64,000 nt of DNA. It comes from Romanomermis culicivorax (taxonomy: Eukaryota; Nematoda; Enoplea; Mermithida; Mermithidae). The position numbers were made by a program, and so were the translations under genes. Where the stretch lies: NCBI GenBank assembly GCA_963922205.1, contig CAWUHX010000160.1, forward strand, positions 434,001 to 498,000, written 5' to 3'. Shown here piece by piece: positions 1 to 11,400 of the stretch (its first letter is position 1; every line of letters starts with the position of its first letter). The notes below the pieces were generated by a model. That model made no database searches and was not told the DNA's origin. It saw only the letters and a list, made by a program, of their open reading frames with translations.

Positions 1-2939
1 TAAGTCTGGCATTGATCTTGTAAACTCCTTTGTTGTTCCAAATTGGCCCTTTGTTCTTGGGCTAATTGACTTTCCAACTCCTTGAAAAAAATCAAGGAGT
101 GAAATAGTAAACAGTTAATGAAGTTTTAATACTTCAAACAATCCCTATCTTCGAAATTTGACGTACCTGAGTTTCGTTTCTAAGGTTATACAGCTGCAAA
201 TGCGCTTGTTGTAAATCTTCTTTCAATAAATCTCTTTCGGTCTTCAGTTCTTCCAACTGAATCAACAAATTCGTATTTTCCGATGACGTAGCCGAAGCGC
301 CTTCTTCGTTTTTTAACGTAGCTATCAACTTTTCTTTTGACTTTAATTTAATAACAAAAAATAGTTGTTGGTTGGTGGAAATAAAAACAACTATATTTAC
401 TTGCAGAATTTTCGTCGCTTTCTGCTTATATTCATCGAACTCTAATTTGTTCGATTCTAAATTATACTTCGCCAATTTCAACTGCTCAGCGAATTCGTTA
501 CATCGAACTAGAAAGAACGACTTTATTAGAGACTGAACATCGTAACCCAGAGTTCAAATTCTACTTTTTTCTTCCGTAAGGCCTTTTTGAACAGACGTTA
601 ATTGTTGTAAGGTGCCGGATTGTTCCAATTCCAATCGTTGGATCCTCGCTAGAAATTCATTCTAAAAATAGTACTACTTTCATTCAACCAAATTATTTTC
701 AGTTCAATATGATAAAGAGTTGTAGTCAATATAGTAACCAAAAAGAGAATTATCAAGATCACTCGAAAGCAGCACTCGGCTTTCTGTGTGATATTAGATG
801 ATGTCTATTTTAAGGAAAAAACAATACACGGACAAAAATAATAAATGAACAAACAACTATTTAATGGCAGACGTACCCAAAATGACGTCAATTTTTCAGG
901 AACGGATAAAATTTAACGTGGAGCTGGTGTAACTAATTATTCGCCAAGTCATTTTTCGAAAATTGGATGCTCAATTATTCTTCTTTGGTAGGGGTAATAC
1001 ATCTCAAACTCCTCTCTATGAGGGGGTCTGGTTAATAGATATCATCTTGCCGAAATTTCATACATTACCTCCATTTTCCTGTAAGCAGTTTTTTCTCGCT
1101 CAAATTCAGCTTCTGCGTCTTTCAACCGTTTTTCCAAATTATCAACCGTTTCGGATGTAGAAGATTCAGTCTTATAGCGGGCTAATCTGAAACAAAGGTT
1201 ATAACATCAGGAGTCGATAAAAAAATACCGATACAATACTTTTCTTGATCTCGTTCTAATTTTTTCAATCGCTCGTTCCTCAAGTGAAGTTGTTGATCGA
1301 CATCTTGTAATCTGATGCGTAGAACGGCCAATTGACCATCCTTAGCTTGTAAGGCCTTTTGGTAATCTTGCTCTCTGGCTTTGTATTCAATTAAATTTTT
1401 TTCTACCGGCGAACCTATAACGAAATTATCCCATATGGCATTAAATAGGCATAATTCTAGAACAATTTTGCATGTTCGAAATGAATTCGAAATTTCATAT
1501 CAAAAAACACTTATTACAAAGCAAAATGTTTTTCACACTTCGATTTCTCAAAATGATGTGATTATCGACCACCTATTATGTCGAAATTTTTGACAGCTCA
1601 AGAGTAGAATATAATAGCTACTGAAAATTTTCCCATGTCTACACGCTGAACTGCTTATCAAAAGTAAGACACGTTTATATTGCGCTACTTTTTTGCAATT
1701 CCACTTCGTTGGTTGGCGTAGCCTCCGTTCTTAAACTTTGCCCAATAAACGTCGATTGCTGTACAACGATTGGCAATGAACGTAAACTCGAAGAACTCGA
1801 CTTACGACTAAATTTATTGAACGACGAATGCGAATCGTTATCGTTCAAATATTCCATAAGTCGCTCGGTTTCCATTTCTTCCCGCGACGGCATAGCCACG
1901 CCTTGTCTAGATGGGAAGCTTGAGAGCGAAGATGCATAACTGGGTCTAGAAAACGTGAAATTGATTTAAATCAGTACTAAAAGCAGAAAAAAGAAGACCG
2001 AAATTAGAAAAATACTCAATACTAAAAAGCGTTTGAAAAAATGGTGCTAAGGCCGATTTTGCACTAGGGAATAACTCTAAAAAGTATTTTACAGACAAGA
2101 AAATTGAAACTTAGATATGTCATTTGCGGAAAAAAACAAGTTCTTTACATAATTGGGGGTAGTGCTATAAGAGCCCTCTAGAAAATTATTGTTTTTGGAA
2201 CAATTTTTCGGACATTTAGGGCAAAAAATCACTTAAATTTTTGGCAATCAATGACCTATACACAAACATATATGAACTATACGTATACCGGCCATAAATA
2301 TGGAGGGTATTGGGAGAATTCCCTCCCCTGAAACGAAATCGAATAAATTCTTAGCCTATACCTGGTAGTGCCGCTTCATTATCAGAACGTAATGGTAGGT
2401 GATAGATGTATGAAGTTGAATAGATGATTTTATTCACAATTTAGTACCAAATCAAAAATAAATTTTGATCATGAGTGCTCTAAATAAGCTTTTTGAACTA
2501 TCAATTTTCAGAAATTTTTTGAGCCTTAGGTAGCCGACAATCTATTTTTTCTTAAGCTTCGTCCCAAATCCCAACAGAAGACGCTTAGGCGTGCTATTCT
2601 GAACCTCTCGGCCAAGCGGTGCTCTCAGCCCGACAACCGGTAGCTTAGCTATGCGACCCCAGTTTAAAATTTTGGAATTCCCCTACCCTAGAAATTAATT
2701 CCTGGGTACGGGCCTCTATAGTTCATGTTTGGTCTCATCCTGGCATACTTTTGATCTTTTTGAATAGAACGCAAATCCGAGGTAGACGGACTCATAACTT
2801 CCGACGGAATAGTTGTCGTCGCACCGAATGACTGAAGCGACGGTGATCGCGAAGTTTTTTGTAGTGCGGTGGCCGCCGTCTGATCTAGCTGATTTAGGAG
2901 ACCTTCGGCTCTTCCGGCGATGTCGGCTAACCAAGACAT
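1..2939 (-). CDS. GOLGA5: Golgin-84 (golgin subfamily A member 5), 5' part, cut by window edge
   Basis: Membrane-anchored coiled-coil tether of the Golgi rim in known animals. Exons on the minus strand: 2749-2939, 1689-1945, 1240-1414, 1069-1186, 565-661, 401-507, 167-340 and 1-80 (continues off the window); all phases agree, giving about 399 residues. The N-terminus MSWLADIAGRAEGLLNQLDQ matches the family start almost word for word. A Ser-rich linker follows, then a long heptad-rich coiled coil with family blocks such as AKDGQLAVLRIRLQDVDQ and DEYKQKATKILQ followed by SKEKLI. The C-terminal membrane anchor must lie beyond base 1. The N-terminal linker is shorter than in vertebrates. The intron at 341-400 is only 60 bp, in frame and stop-free, so a retained form adding 20 residues is possible. 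The start is the first ATG and agrees with the family. Identification is firm; single splice sites are inferred. Confidence 0.92.
1946..2748. other. First intron of the golgin-84 gene, no feature recognised
   Basis: Intron of 803 bp between coding exons 1 and 2, starting GTATGC and ending TTTTCTAG. It is AT-rich. A short GC-richer patch near 2590-2660 carries a tRNA-like A-box but no B-box, so it is not called as an RNA gene. No other structure was seen. Confidence 0.6.
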
Positions 2940-3700
2940 GACGCTATAAAGTACAACATGCCAATGCCATTAAATTTTGTTCCCTACATTCCGAATATTT
3001 TCTTCACATTATAACGCTAATTGGCTTTTTCTGCTCGGAAATTTGTGCCAGACGACACAAGGAGCACAGAAAAATTTGTGTCAATGACCAAAAATTTGTG
3101 TTGCTTAAAACATACGGGAATCAGAGAAAAAGTTTTTGGTCAAAAATTCAACACAACTAACTATATTATGAAAACTACATTAGCAGCACTAAATATGAGT
3201 AAAAATCGAGCTTATCTACTTTTCATCAATTCACGTCAGTGGGATAAAAACTGTCCGAGGAAACGGTTTATGATTCACAAAAAAATAAGGAAAAAAATGA
3301 ATTAATAATCTAAGGAATTGTTCAGGAAGCTCAAATTCTTTTATTTTCTGGCTATAAATTTCTTAGTAAAGATGCGAAAATGTTCAAAATTGCTTACTTC
3401 TGACGAGGATAAAGTTGAAAGCTGCATAAATTGTGGTCAAAAAAAGTTTCAACAATGTAAATTCTTCATTCCCGCGTCCGGGCCAAATAAGAGCAGTTAC
3501 TAATGTTCATTCATTCGACCCGGAGCATTTCAGTCACGAGGAAGAGAATTTTACATTTTCAGCTCATACACTGTTTTTTCACCAAATCAGTGTTTTTGGC
3601 AAAAAAATCTTGGGCGTCGAAATTTTTCGGAAGTTTTGACATCTAAAAGATACATTTTGATAAATTTTATAAGTTCGAAACATCAAAATAAAATACTCTC
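2940..3700. other. Upstream region of golgin-84
   Basis: No coding exon seen. This stretch should hold the golgin-84 promoter and 5' UTR, but no convincing TATA or initiator element stands out. Several half-copies of a TTTGTGCCA-type motif occur (near 3040), related to the palindromes at 25.9-26.2 kb. Confidence 0.4.
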
Positions 3701-4440
3701 TAATTGTTATAATCCAGCTCAGGCGTGGCTGTTAGCATGCCTCCACCTGTTAGCACTACTCATTTCACCCAGTCCACCTAAAATGTCTTATATCATCTTT
3801 AGTCCGTAACCTTCGATATTTGATTCGACTATTTTACGAAAATTGAGACAATGGCGACTAATTCCCATTGAATCTTTTTCCTGGCTTCGAAAATTGGGGA
3901 ATTTTTCGAACATAAATTTATTCCTTTTGAAAAATGATTCAAATATCGGCACTAGGCAATAGCAGAAGTTCTTGAAGTTAAATGAACGAAATTTTTGACG
4001 CCTGGACTTTGCATTTCAATTGCATTTTTTCAGTTTTAAATTATATAATACAATTCTCCTTAGTTTCTCGGTATTTATGAAACATTTTTTACATCTAGCT
4101 GATTTTTCTGGCTGGTTATCTGATAGAAAACATTAGCCCGTTGCTCAAGATTCTTGATTCAAAGATCAAATTTTGAATGCTGAAGCGATTCATTTTTCAG
4201 CGTTCTAACAACGTAATACTTCACCTCTGTTTTGCTCGCTTGAAATTTTACGAACTTTTTAAACACAATATTTTTTCGTATAGAAAATAATGGAGGCATC
4301 ATTGTAGGATGAAAATATAGAGCCTTCATTAAGGGATAAGTCTCCAGAATACTCATTTTTCAGCGTTCTAGAGCATATAAAGGCGACAGTTTTTACGGCG
4401 CTGAAGCATCACTTCAAATCTATAAATCTTCAGCTCATAT
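3700..4440 (+). repeat. Diverged R1-family repeat
   Basis: Contains the R1 landmark GCTCAGGCGTGGCTGTTAGC near 3717 and several TTTTTCAGCGTTCTA-type segments near 4190 and 4360, also found at the right side of other R1 copies. The ends are unclear. No coding capacity. Confidence 0.45.
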
Positions 4441-4689
4441 CACAAAAATATCAGCAACAGTTATTCTTTTCGCTGAATAATTCTTAAATAATGTCGTTGA
4501 GTTAGAAAATATTTACATTTGAAAAAAATTTCAAAAACCTTGAGTCCTTTTCACACCGATGTGCGGAAAAAGCCTGATTCCGACATATTCATATAATCTG
4601 ATGTAGAACACAGAGGTTTCCGTTTTTCTTCATTTTTGACAAATAAATGACTGCAGAAGCACAGTATTTTTTTATTCACGGACATTTGT

Positions 4690-5960
4690 GCCAATCAGCA
4701 CCAGAGCACCCCACAGGGGGGATGGAGTATTACCCCGACAGGCTTTTTCTACTCGAAAGTCTGGGACCAAACGGCTCTTAGGCCTAAACTTTTAGGAACC
4801 AAATTTAAATTTTGGGAGCCAAAATATTGTTATCGAAAAATAGTTTTTTCCCTGTTTTTCCTTGTAAATGTACCAACAACCAAAAAATTCTTGTTGGAAA
4901 AATTGTTTTTTTTGTTCGAAAAAAAACGAAATCTAGTATATTTTTGCACGAGCCTTCTTCCAGGATAGCACTTGAGTTCATGTTCTTCTGGAACAAAAGT
5001 ACAGGATATTGAAAAATACAGCTTCCATTCTTATTCTTTCAGTTTTCTGCCAATTTTTTTAAGATTCTAACACTCTAAAATGCTGGAAAATCAATCTAAG
5101 GATAAATTATTCAATAAACATAAGGTTCAAAAGTTTCTATTCGAGAATTTGTATTTATAATTATAAAATTAAAAAACATAGCCATACTTCCACGAGTTTG
5201 AAAAAAATCAAACTGAACTTGAAATTTCTGAAAATCACTTGCGCGTTTCTTAGGAATGCAAGCCCGGCTTGATTTTTAAAATTATAGTCACAAAAAATTC
5301 GGTAAGTTCAGATTTTGGAATAATTCAAGTTAACAGTATTTTCTCATTTTTCAAGGAAAACCCGTTTAAGGGTTTTCCATGATGTTGGACACGATTCTGA
5401 ACTCGAAATAAGTGGCGCTCATGAACTCCAGTGGTCAAAAAGTCGAAAAAACATATATTATACAAATGAGCAAAGTAGGCAATTTTCACCACTAAAATTG
5501 CATTAACTGAAAATTTAACCTCTATACATGCCAGAACCTAAGCCTGAACCTAAGCCTAAACCTTGTGTTTTTAGACTTTTTGACTATTGAAGTTCATCAG
5601 CGCCACTTATCCTTAGTTCAGAATCGTGCCCAGCATCATGAAAAACCCCAAATAAAGTTTTTCGTGAATAATCAGAAAAAACGACAAAAAACTCCACAAT
5701 ATCACTACAAAAAAGCATTAAAAACATCCATTCTCCCCTCATAAATCGGTTCCCGATGTTTGCCGCTATCTAAACTAAAGTTTTCCTGACGTTTCAGACC
5801 TCCTTCCTTCGGCGCGATTCTAGAAACCTGGACATACCACAGATTTTTACCTCTAAAATGAACCAAACATCTTTGCTCCATGTTGAGCCCTCCACATTTT
5901 GCCGCTTTTTCAAAAAAATTTTCCCCCAGAAACTTTGACTTGTAGAAAAAAAGGACGACA
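4690..5960 (+). repeat. R4-family repeat, copy 1
   Basis: Aligns by eye with 20047-21122. It shares CAGGCTTTTTCTACTCG near 4738, the phrases GGCTCTTAGGCCTAAA and TTTTGGGAGCCAAAA, a TTGAGTTCAT block near 4974, and CTGGAAAATCAATCTAAGG near 5085. The right terminus is decayed. A fold-back element (5369-5649) is inserted in it. Non-coding. Confidence 0.6.
5369..5649. repeat. Fold-back element with about 80-bp inverted arms
   Basis: Left arm 5369-5452 and right arm 5563-5649 are near-exact reverse complements. Shared landmarks are GGGTTTTCCATGATG, CACGATTCTGAACT and AAGTGGCGCTCATGAACT. The loop holds short GCCTAAACC-type runs. No reading frame. Probably a MITE or fold-back transposon inserted into an R4 copy. 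Confidence 0.75.
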
Positions 5961-6349
5961 AAACAATTATTTAGCCGAAAAGCTTAATAGCAGATGAACT
6001 CATGAGGAATATCTCGTTAATATGCTTCCAACTGTTCTAGAATACCGCTCAATTCGACTGACCCGACCATATGAGTGACTAGAATTATCTCGACTTTTTC
6101 TCCTGAATTGAAGATTATATTGATTCCGATAACATTATTATGTTTGGTTCCTCAAATGCAGAAAAAAGCATCCGTGGCCACATTAGTAAGATTTTTAAAA
6201 ATGAGAAAAATTTATGGGAAACGAAGAAAAAAAATTTGGGCTCGATTCCTTATGTGGAAAAAATATTTGAGGAAAAAACAGTGAGCTCAGCTATGTAGCG
6301 GACCCGTATTTAAAAGTGGAAGGGGGCATACCCGTATCCAGGATTTAAA

Positions 6350-6890
6350 ACACCGTTTTTTTCCTCAAATGGGGTCTTTTGAGAAAAAAAATTTGGAAAT
6401 GAGGGAAAAAATTTTGGGTATGATTCGCATTGTGGAAAAAATTTTGGGGAATTCAAAATCGAAAAGATGCGTTTTGGTGGACTTTAGAAAGTCAAAATCT
6501 CAAAATTTTCCGCGGCTTCGTGCCGGTCATGGTACAATAATCATTATTTTCTCTCAGGCGCGGCCGTTAGCATATCTACTTCCACTTACTCATTAGTTAT
6601 CAACAGTTTTTATCAATCAAGTTAGCTCGTCTCACTTTCTAAGCGTTAACAGTCAGTATTTCGCCGAAAAAAAACAATTTTTCGTCAATCCTCTCAATTT
6701 TTCCTCTATGCTTGGAATTTTTTTAATATTTTTAACATGAACTTTTGGGTTTACTGTAATTCACGAATATCCATTGGAGAGATTTATTTTCCAGCGTTTT
6801 AGAATATAAAAACTCGAAAATTTCGTTTTAGAATATAAAAACTCGAAAATTCCCCTTCACCCCTCTAAATACGAGCCTGGGGAATTTCCC
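6350..6890 (+). repeat. R1-family non-coding repeat
   Basis: Begins CACCGTTTTTTTTCCTCAAA and runs through GGGGAATTCAAAATCGAAAA, TCAAAATCTCAAAATTTTCC, GTTAGCATATCTACTTCCAC and GCGTTTTAGAATATAAAAAC. The same order is found at 25068-25830 and, inverted, at 30420-30880 and 40112-40662. Ends resemble those of R2. No open frame of note. Confidence 0.7.
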
Positions 6891-7029
6891 CCCAAAATTT
6901 TTTAGATTTTTCCACAAGGTATACAATTAAACTGATATAAATATTAGATTAAACTCATAGCTGTGAGAGGTCCGACCAGTTGGGGGAGGGGGGGGGGGTA
7001 AATTCAAAATTTTGGGCGAGGCGGAGGCT

Positions 7030-7862
7030 CTGTTTTTTTCCACGAACTTTTTTCTACAAATGTGGAAAGGGGTCAAATTTTTTTTGCACATGTGGAAAAA
7101 AATTTTTTTCGTCTTAAAATACTCGTTTTCTGGCTTAAGAATGCTCACAGACGCTTTATCGCACTGATTTTGAGCTTTTTCAAGCCTTCCGGTGTTTTTA
7201 GAGAAGTTAATTCATTAAAAATGGCGCAAAGCGCCGGAAAATTTTTTTGGGTATATTAACATTCTGGGATTCTGGAAAATCAATTTTCCGAACATTTATT
7301 TCAAGAATTAGATTCCAATTTTATGTTCAAGAGTCGTAATTTTTAGAATTTTACTTGAAAAATTGTAAAATCTGTAATTTATTTGTAAACTCTCATGAAC
7401 TTGGTCGAAAATATATGAGTAAGAAGAGTATAAATTTCCGGAAGATATTTCCATGAAGCTTTTGAATTGATTTTACGTTAGCAAAGAAATAATCGCAACA
7501 TAAAGCATAGAGACTTGACGTAATTGATCTTTCTCAAAAAGAAAAAATGTGAATCTTCATTAAATATCATGATAAAATGTTGAAGACTACCAATTAAAAC
7601 ATGAGATACTACGTTTAAGATGATGATTATAGATTAAGTGATAAATGAAGGTAGACATGATAAAAGCCGCGCCGGAGCTACTTATTAATGTGAATGTAAA
7701 ATTTTGAGATTTGGACCTCCTAAAATGCAACAAAATGCATCTTTTAAATATGAAAACCCTAAATTTTTCTTCCACATTTGTGGAAAGACCTCAAAAATTT
7801 TTTCCACATTCCAGATTTTTTTCCACATTATAGTGCAAATGTGGAAAAAAACAGTGGGCGGA
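7030..7862 (+). repeat. R2-family repeat, copy 1, with terminal inverted repeats
   Basis: Starts with a TTTTTTTCCACGAA-type end and finishes AAATGTGGAAAAAAACAGTG. Repeated in the same orientation at 39325-40110 and, inverted and split, at 19790-20021 plus 22798-23460. Inner landmarks are TGACGTAATTGATCTTTCTC, GGTAGACATGATAAAAGCCG and TTTCCACATTTGTGGAAA-type palindromes. Non-coding; likely a non-autonomous DNA transposon. Confidence 0.75.
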
Positions 7863-8440
7863 GGGGTCGAAAAAAGTCGAAATTTTCCCGAAAAAAGGAA
7901 AGGCACTTATTGCCAATTTTTTCTAATTTTTTCTGAACTGGGGGGGTTGGGTTTGGGGAGGGAGGTCCCCCCACCCCTTTCCTTTCCTCTAATTTACATA
8001 TACGTATGATTAAGCTTAAATTATAAATTTTAGAATAAAATTTTCAGAAATTACCAAAATAAATTATTATATTAGATACTAAATAAATCGTCTTTACTGC
8101 AAAAAATGATTTTCTTTTTATTCAGTAAATTCTAAAAATTTTTGGAAAATTTCCCCCTTTTCAAAAATCCTGAATACGGATAGGGAGGGATGTGAGCTGT
8201 AACGTGACGCTACAGTAAATATGTTTTTTGTGGTATGTTTTAAGCGGCAACAAGTACTTTATGAGCAGATCGGAAACACTAAGCATACCGAAGAGAGACC
8301 CGTCATCAATTTGATTGGTCGTAAAATTGTACTCCACTACCTCTTAACTGTGAGCTCAAACCTGAGCCCATGCAATTGAAGACAGATCTCGCTCCGTAAT
8401 GCTTTTTATCGAAAACTTCCAACTTCGAACGACCGTGACG

Positions 8441-8446
8441 TTTATT
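8441..8446 (-). terminator. Poly(A) signal AATAAA of aprataxin
   Basis: AATAAA on the minus strand begins 24 nt after the aprataxin stop codon, a normal distance for cleavage and polyadenylation. Confidence 0.6.
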
Positions 8447-8469
8447 AAAATAACGTGAAGGCAACAATT

Positions 8470-11400
8470 TTACAAACCAGTGCACATATTCAGATGTATT
8501 TTCAACTTGGGAATCGTTTTGAACGTCTCTGAACATTTTCGGCACCTATGAATAACAAGATTAACTTCATAAAGGGGTCATTCCACGCCAAATCGTCCAG
8601 GGGTCCCCGCTCGGCCATTTCAGATTTTAATAAAATTTTGTGTAAATGTCATCCGAGGTCCAAAATTGACTTCGGCAAATTTTTTCTATACGAATCTCAG
8701 AATTGCGGGAGCCAACAACTAACCGCCTACTTTCGGGCCGCACTGTCACCCTGAAAATCAAGATTGGGATCCAGAAGTTTGCAGCCGTGAACACTTTTTT
8801 CTTCAATTTATCAACGATATCATACCGTAGTTTTTCCGAAAAAAAGTTTAAAGTGATCATGAAATCGAATAGTTGATAATTCATGCACCGCCTCAAAATT
8901 TTGAGCTCAGCTGATAAGTCATGAACGCGCAACATTGATTTGAGTTTGTGGCAAAAATTGAAAATATACAAGTGTATGAACCTTTGAAACGCAAATGGAA
9001 AAAATACACAGTCGTCAAATTTTTTTGTTTTCCACTTAGTTCAGCGTTTTTTCCTGTAAGAAACGGGGAAAAAGTTCTGTGGGACTTCTACTTCCTGAAG
9101 GAATGATCGACCTTGAAGTTAGGTGACGTCATCATCCAAGCATAAAAACAATTCGGTTTCCAAGTAAGTGTGCCTCTCAGAATTTCATTATAAGAGCTCC
9201 GAGTGCCTTCTGGAATTCTCACTTTATTGATAATGTCTGATGGATGCTCTTATTAAAATCAAAACATTGGTATATGTAATAATTTTAAAAAACTCTTGTA
9301 TTGGTCTGTGGTGGCGTAAGCCACCACCAGCTGTCAGAGACTGGCAATAGCATCACAGGTACAGCCACGGGCCGCTCATGTAAGCACCTACCATACAAAA
9401 ATACGTATGGTAAGTAGACGAGAGGGTTTGCTTTGGAAGGTTTCCTGAGCCTTCAAGTTGATTCTTAATCAAGGTTCTTATATCCTTTATTGAACTCTTT
9501 GACTAGGATTCCAAGTCTAAAACGCGTATCTTAAAGATTCTCAAGCCTGTTATAAAGATTTTCATTCAGCATAGCAGAAACATAGCATCATTAGATATAA
9601 TGTCCTTACTCCATTGACACACCCTTGCTTTTGAGGTCATAATCGGATGCATAAAATTGACTATATGTCCTAGCGAATCCCAAGCTAGATTTTCAGGGTG
9701 ACAGTGTAGCCTGAAAGTGGGCAGTTTATTAAGTTGAAAATTCTTCAAAAAAGTAGAGTCCACAAAAGTTTTGGGAGTTGGATGGAAAAAAAATTGCCGA
9801 AAAAAATTGATCTGGACATCGGATGAAATCTACACTAATTTTTGAAAAAATTTGAGATGATCCAGCGGGGATGATTTTCAAAATCGAACCATTTGGCGAG
9901 GAGAGACCCAAAGGGTTCGTTTGTTATAGGCATGTTCATTTGTTAAGAGCATCGGCGACGCAAAAAGATGGTTTACCCTTAAAGGGCTTATTGCAGAAAC
10001 TATAGTCTGTTTACACTTTCATTTCAAAAAATGTATAATTTAGGTCAAAAAGTTTTCTGCTCATTGACTGGAAAAGGCCACCCTAAAAAATAAGGTAGCA
10101 TCGCCAAAAGTTGTGGTACAATACACGTTACTATTTAAGTGTTAAGCAAGCAAATAACCTGCCGCATCTTAAGTCAAAACCTCTTTTCACGAGTTGACAG
10201 TACAGCGACGTATAAAAAATTCCAACAGGTGCTACATGAGGAAATCATTGTTTTTCTCTCATTTCTTGCTAATCTTCGTCTTGCGTTCAGAATCGCCGAG
10301 GCTCATTCGAAATTGAATAGACTACGGTTTTACTGACTTGAGATCTGATTTGAGGAATCGTTCAATCTCTAATTTATTGAACTTCTTCACTTCACCCTCT
10401 TTGTCGATTTCTCGGATGACGTCTGTAACAGAAAACAAAACAAATTAGTATCATATTAATCTTCAATAAATTTAATACCGCATCTAGACTGAAAGACATT
10501 GGAAAGTAAACATATTTGATGAAATAAAAAAATTTGTTACCTGACGAAAGGCGAAAAAATTCGGTATTGAAAGAATTCCAATGCTTTTTATTCTTTAAAC
10601 AGGGTGAGTCAAAATCCTGGCTAATCACGTGCAAGTGCAATCGGCTGAAATTAATAATTCTACAATGATAATTTAATAAAATTAATTAAAGATGATTAAT
10701 TTTGTCGACCACACCACTTTAGTAAGAATGAGGAGTCGAAAAGTTTGATTTCAGTCAGTACCTTAAACTGGGCCGCGCATGGAATCCATAACGGAAATTT
10801 TGATCATCGGTACCGTACCTGAAAAATAATAAATCAACAATTGAATAGAGATGGAGCTAAAAATTTACTTTTTCGATATATCAAGGCCGACAACTTCCAT
10901 ATGCTGCAAAAGCTGCAAATCGTTTCTCGAACATTCGTCAATTGAGTCGATATCTTTCTTTGAAACAACCAGAAAATGATTCCGGGCCTGAAATATATCA
11001 TACTGTCGGTCGTGTTTCATCAGATTTGATTTCGATAAACCAATCAGCATCATGGCAAGAACTGATTCAAAATTAAAATCACCCCTGAGTATGGAATCTG
11101 CCCCACCGTTCAGAACTATTCAGTAATATTGCAATCTGGCAAAATTGTCGAAATTTCTTCACCGAACCTCAAAATGAAATCACATAGAAATCATAGTTTG
11201 AACTTTCAACTTTAAGCAGGGTCAGCGAATTTGTAGAAAGATCACATTAGCGCAACATTTATTTAAAATTGAGGAAGACTCATTGATTCTATTCGAGATT
11301 TTTTTCAATCGCAATTGGTCTGATCTCTAAGTAAGGCTGTTTTTGCCAAAGCTTTTCAGAATAAATGGATTATATGATACTGGATTTATCATTTCAAATT

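Noticed and set aside
2590..2660. tRNA-like sequence on the minus strand (GCTTGGCCGAGAGGTTCAGA)
   Set aside because: An A-box-like word is present but there is no B-box at the right distance and no acceptor-stem pairing.
5530..5570. Telomere-like CCTAAGCCT runs in the loop of a fold-back element
   Set aside because: Only two to three imperfect units, too few to call an interstitial telomere.
8306..8545. 79-codon open frame on the minus strand
   Set aside because: A different frame of the same bases encodes the aprataxin zinc finger with correct splice phase; this frame is a shadow.
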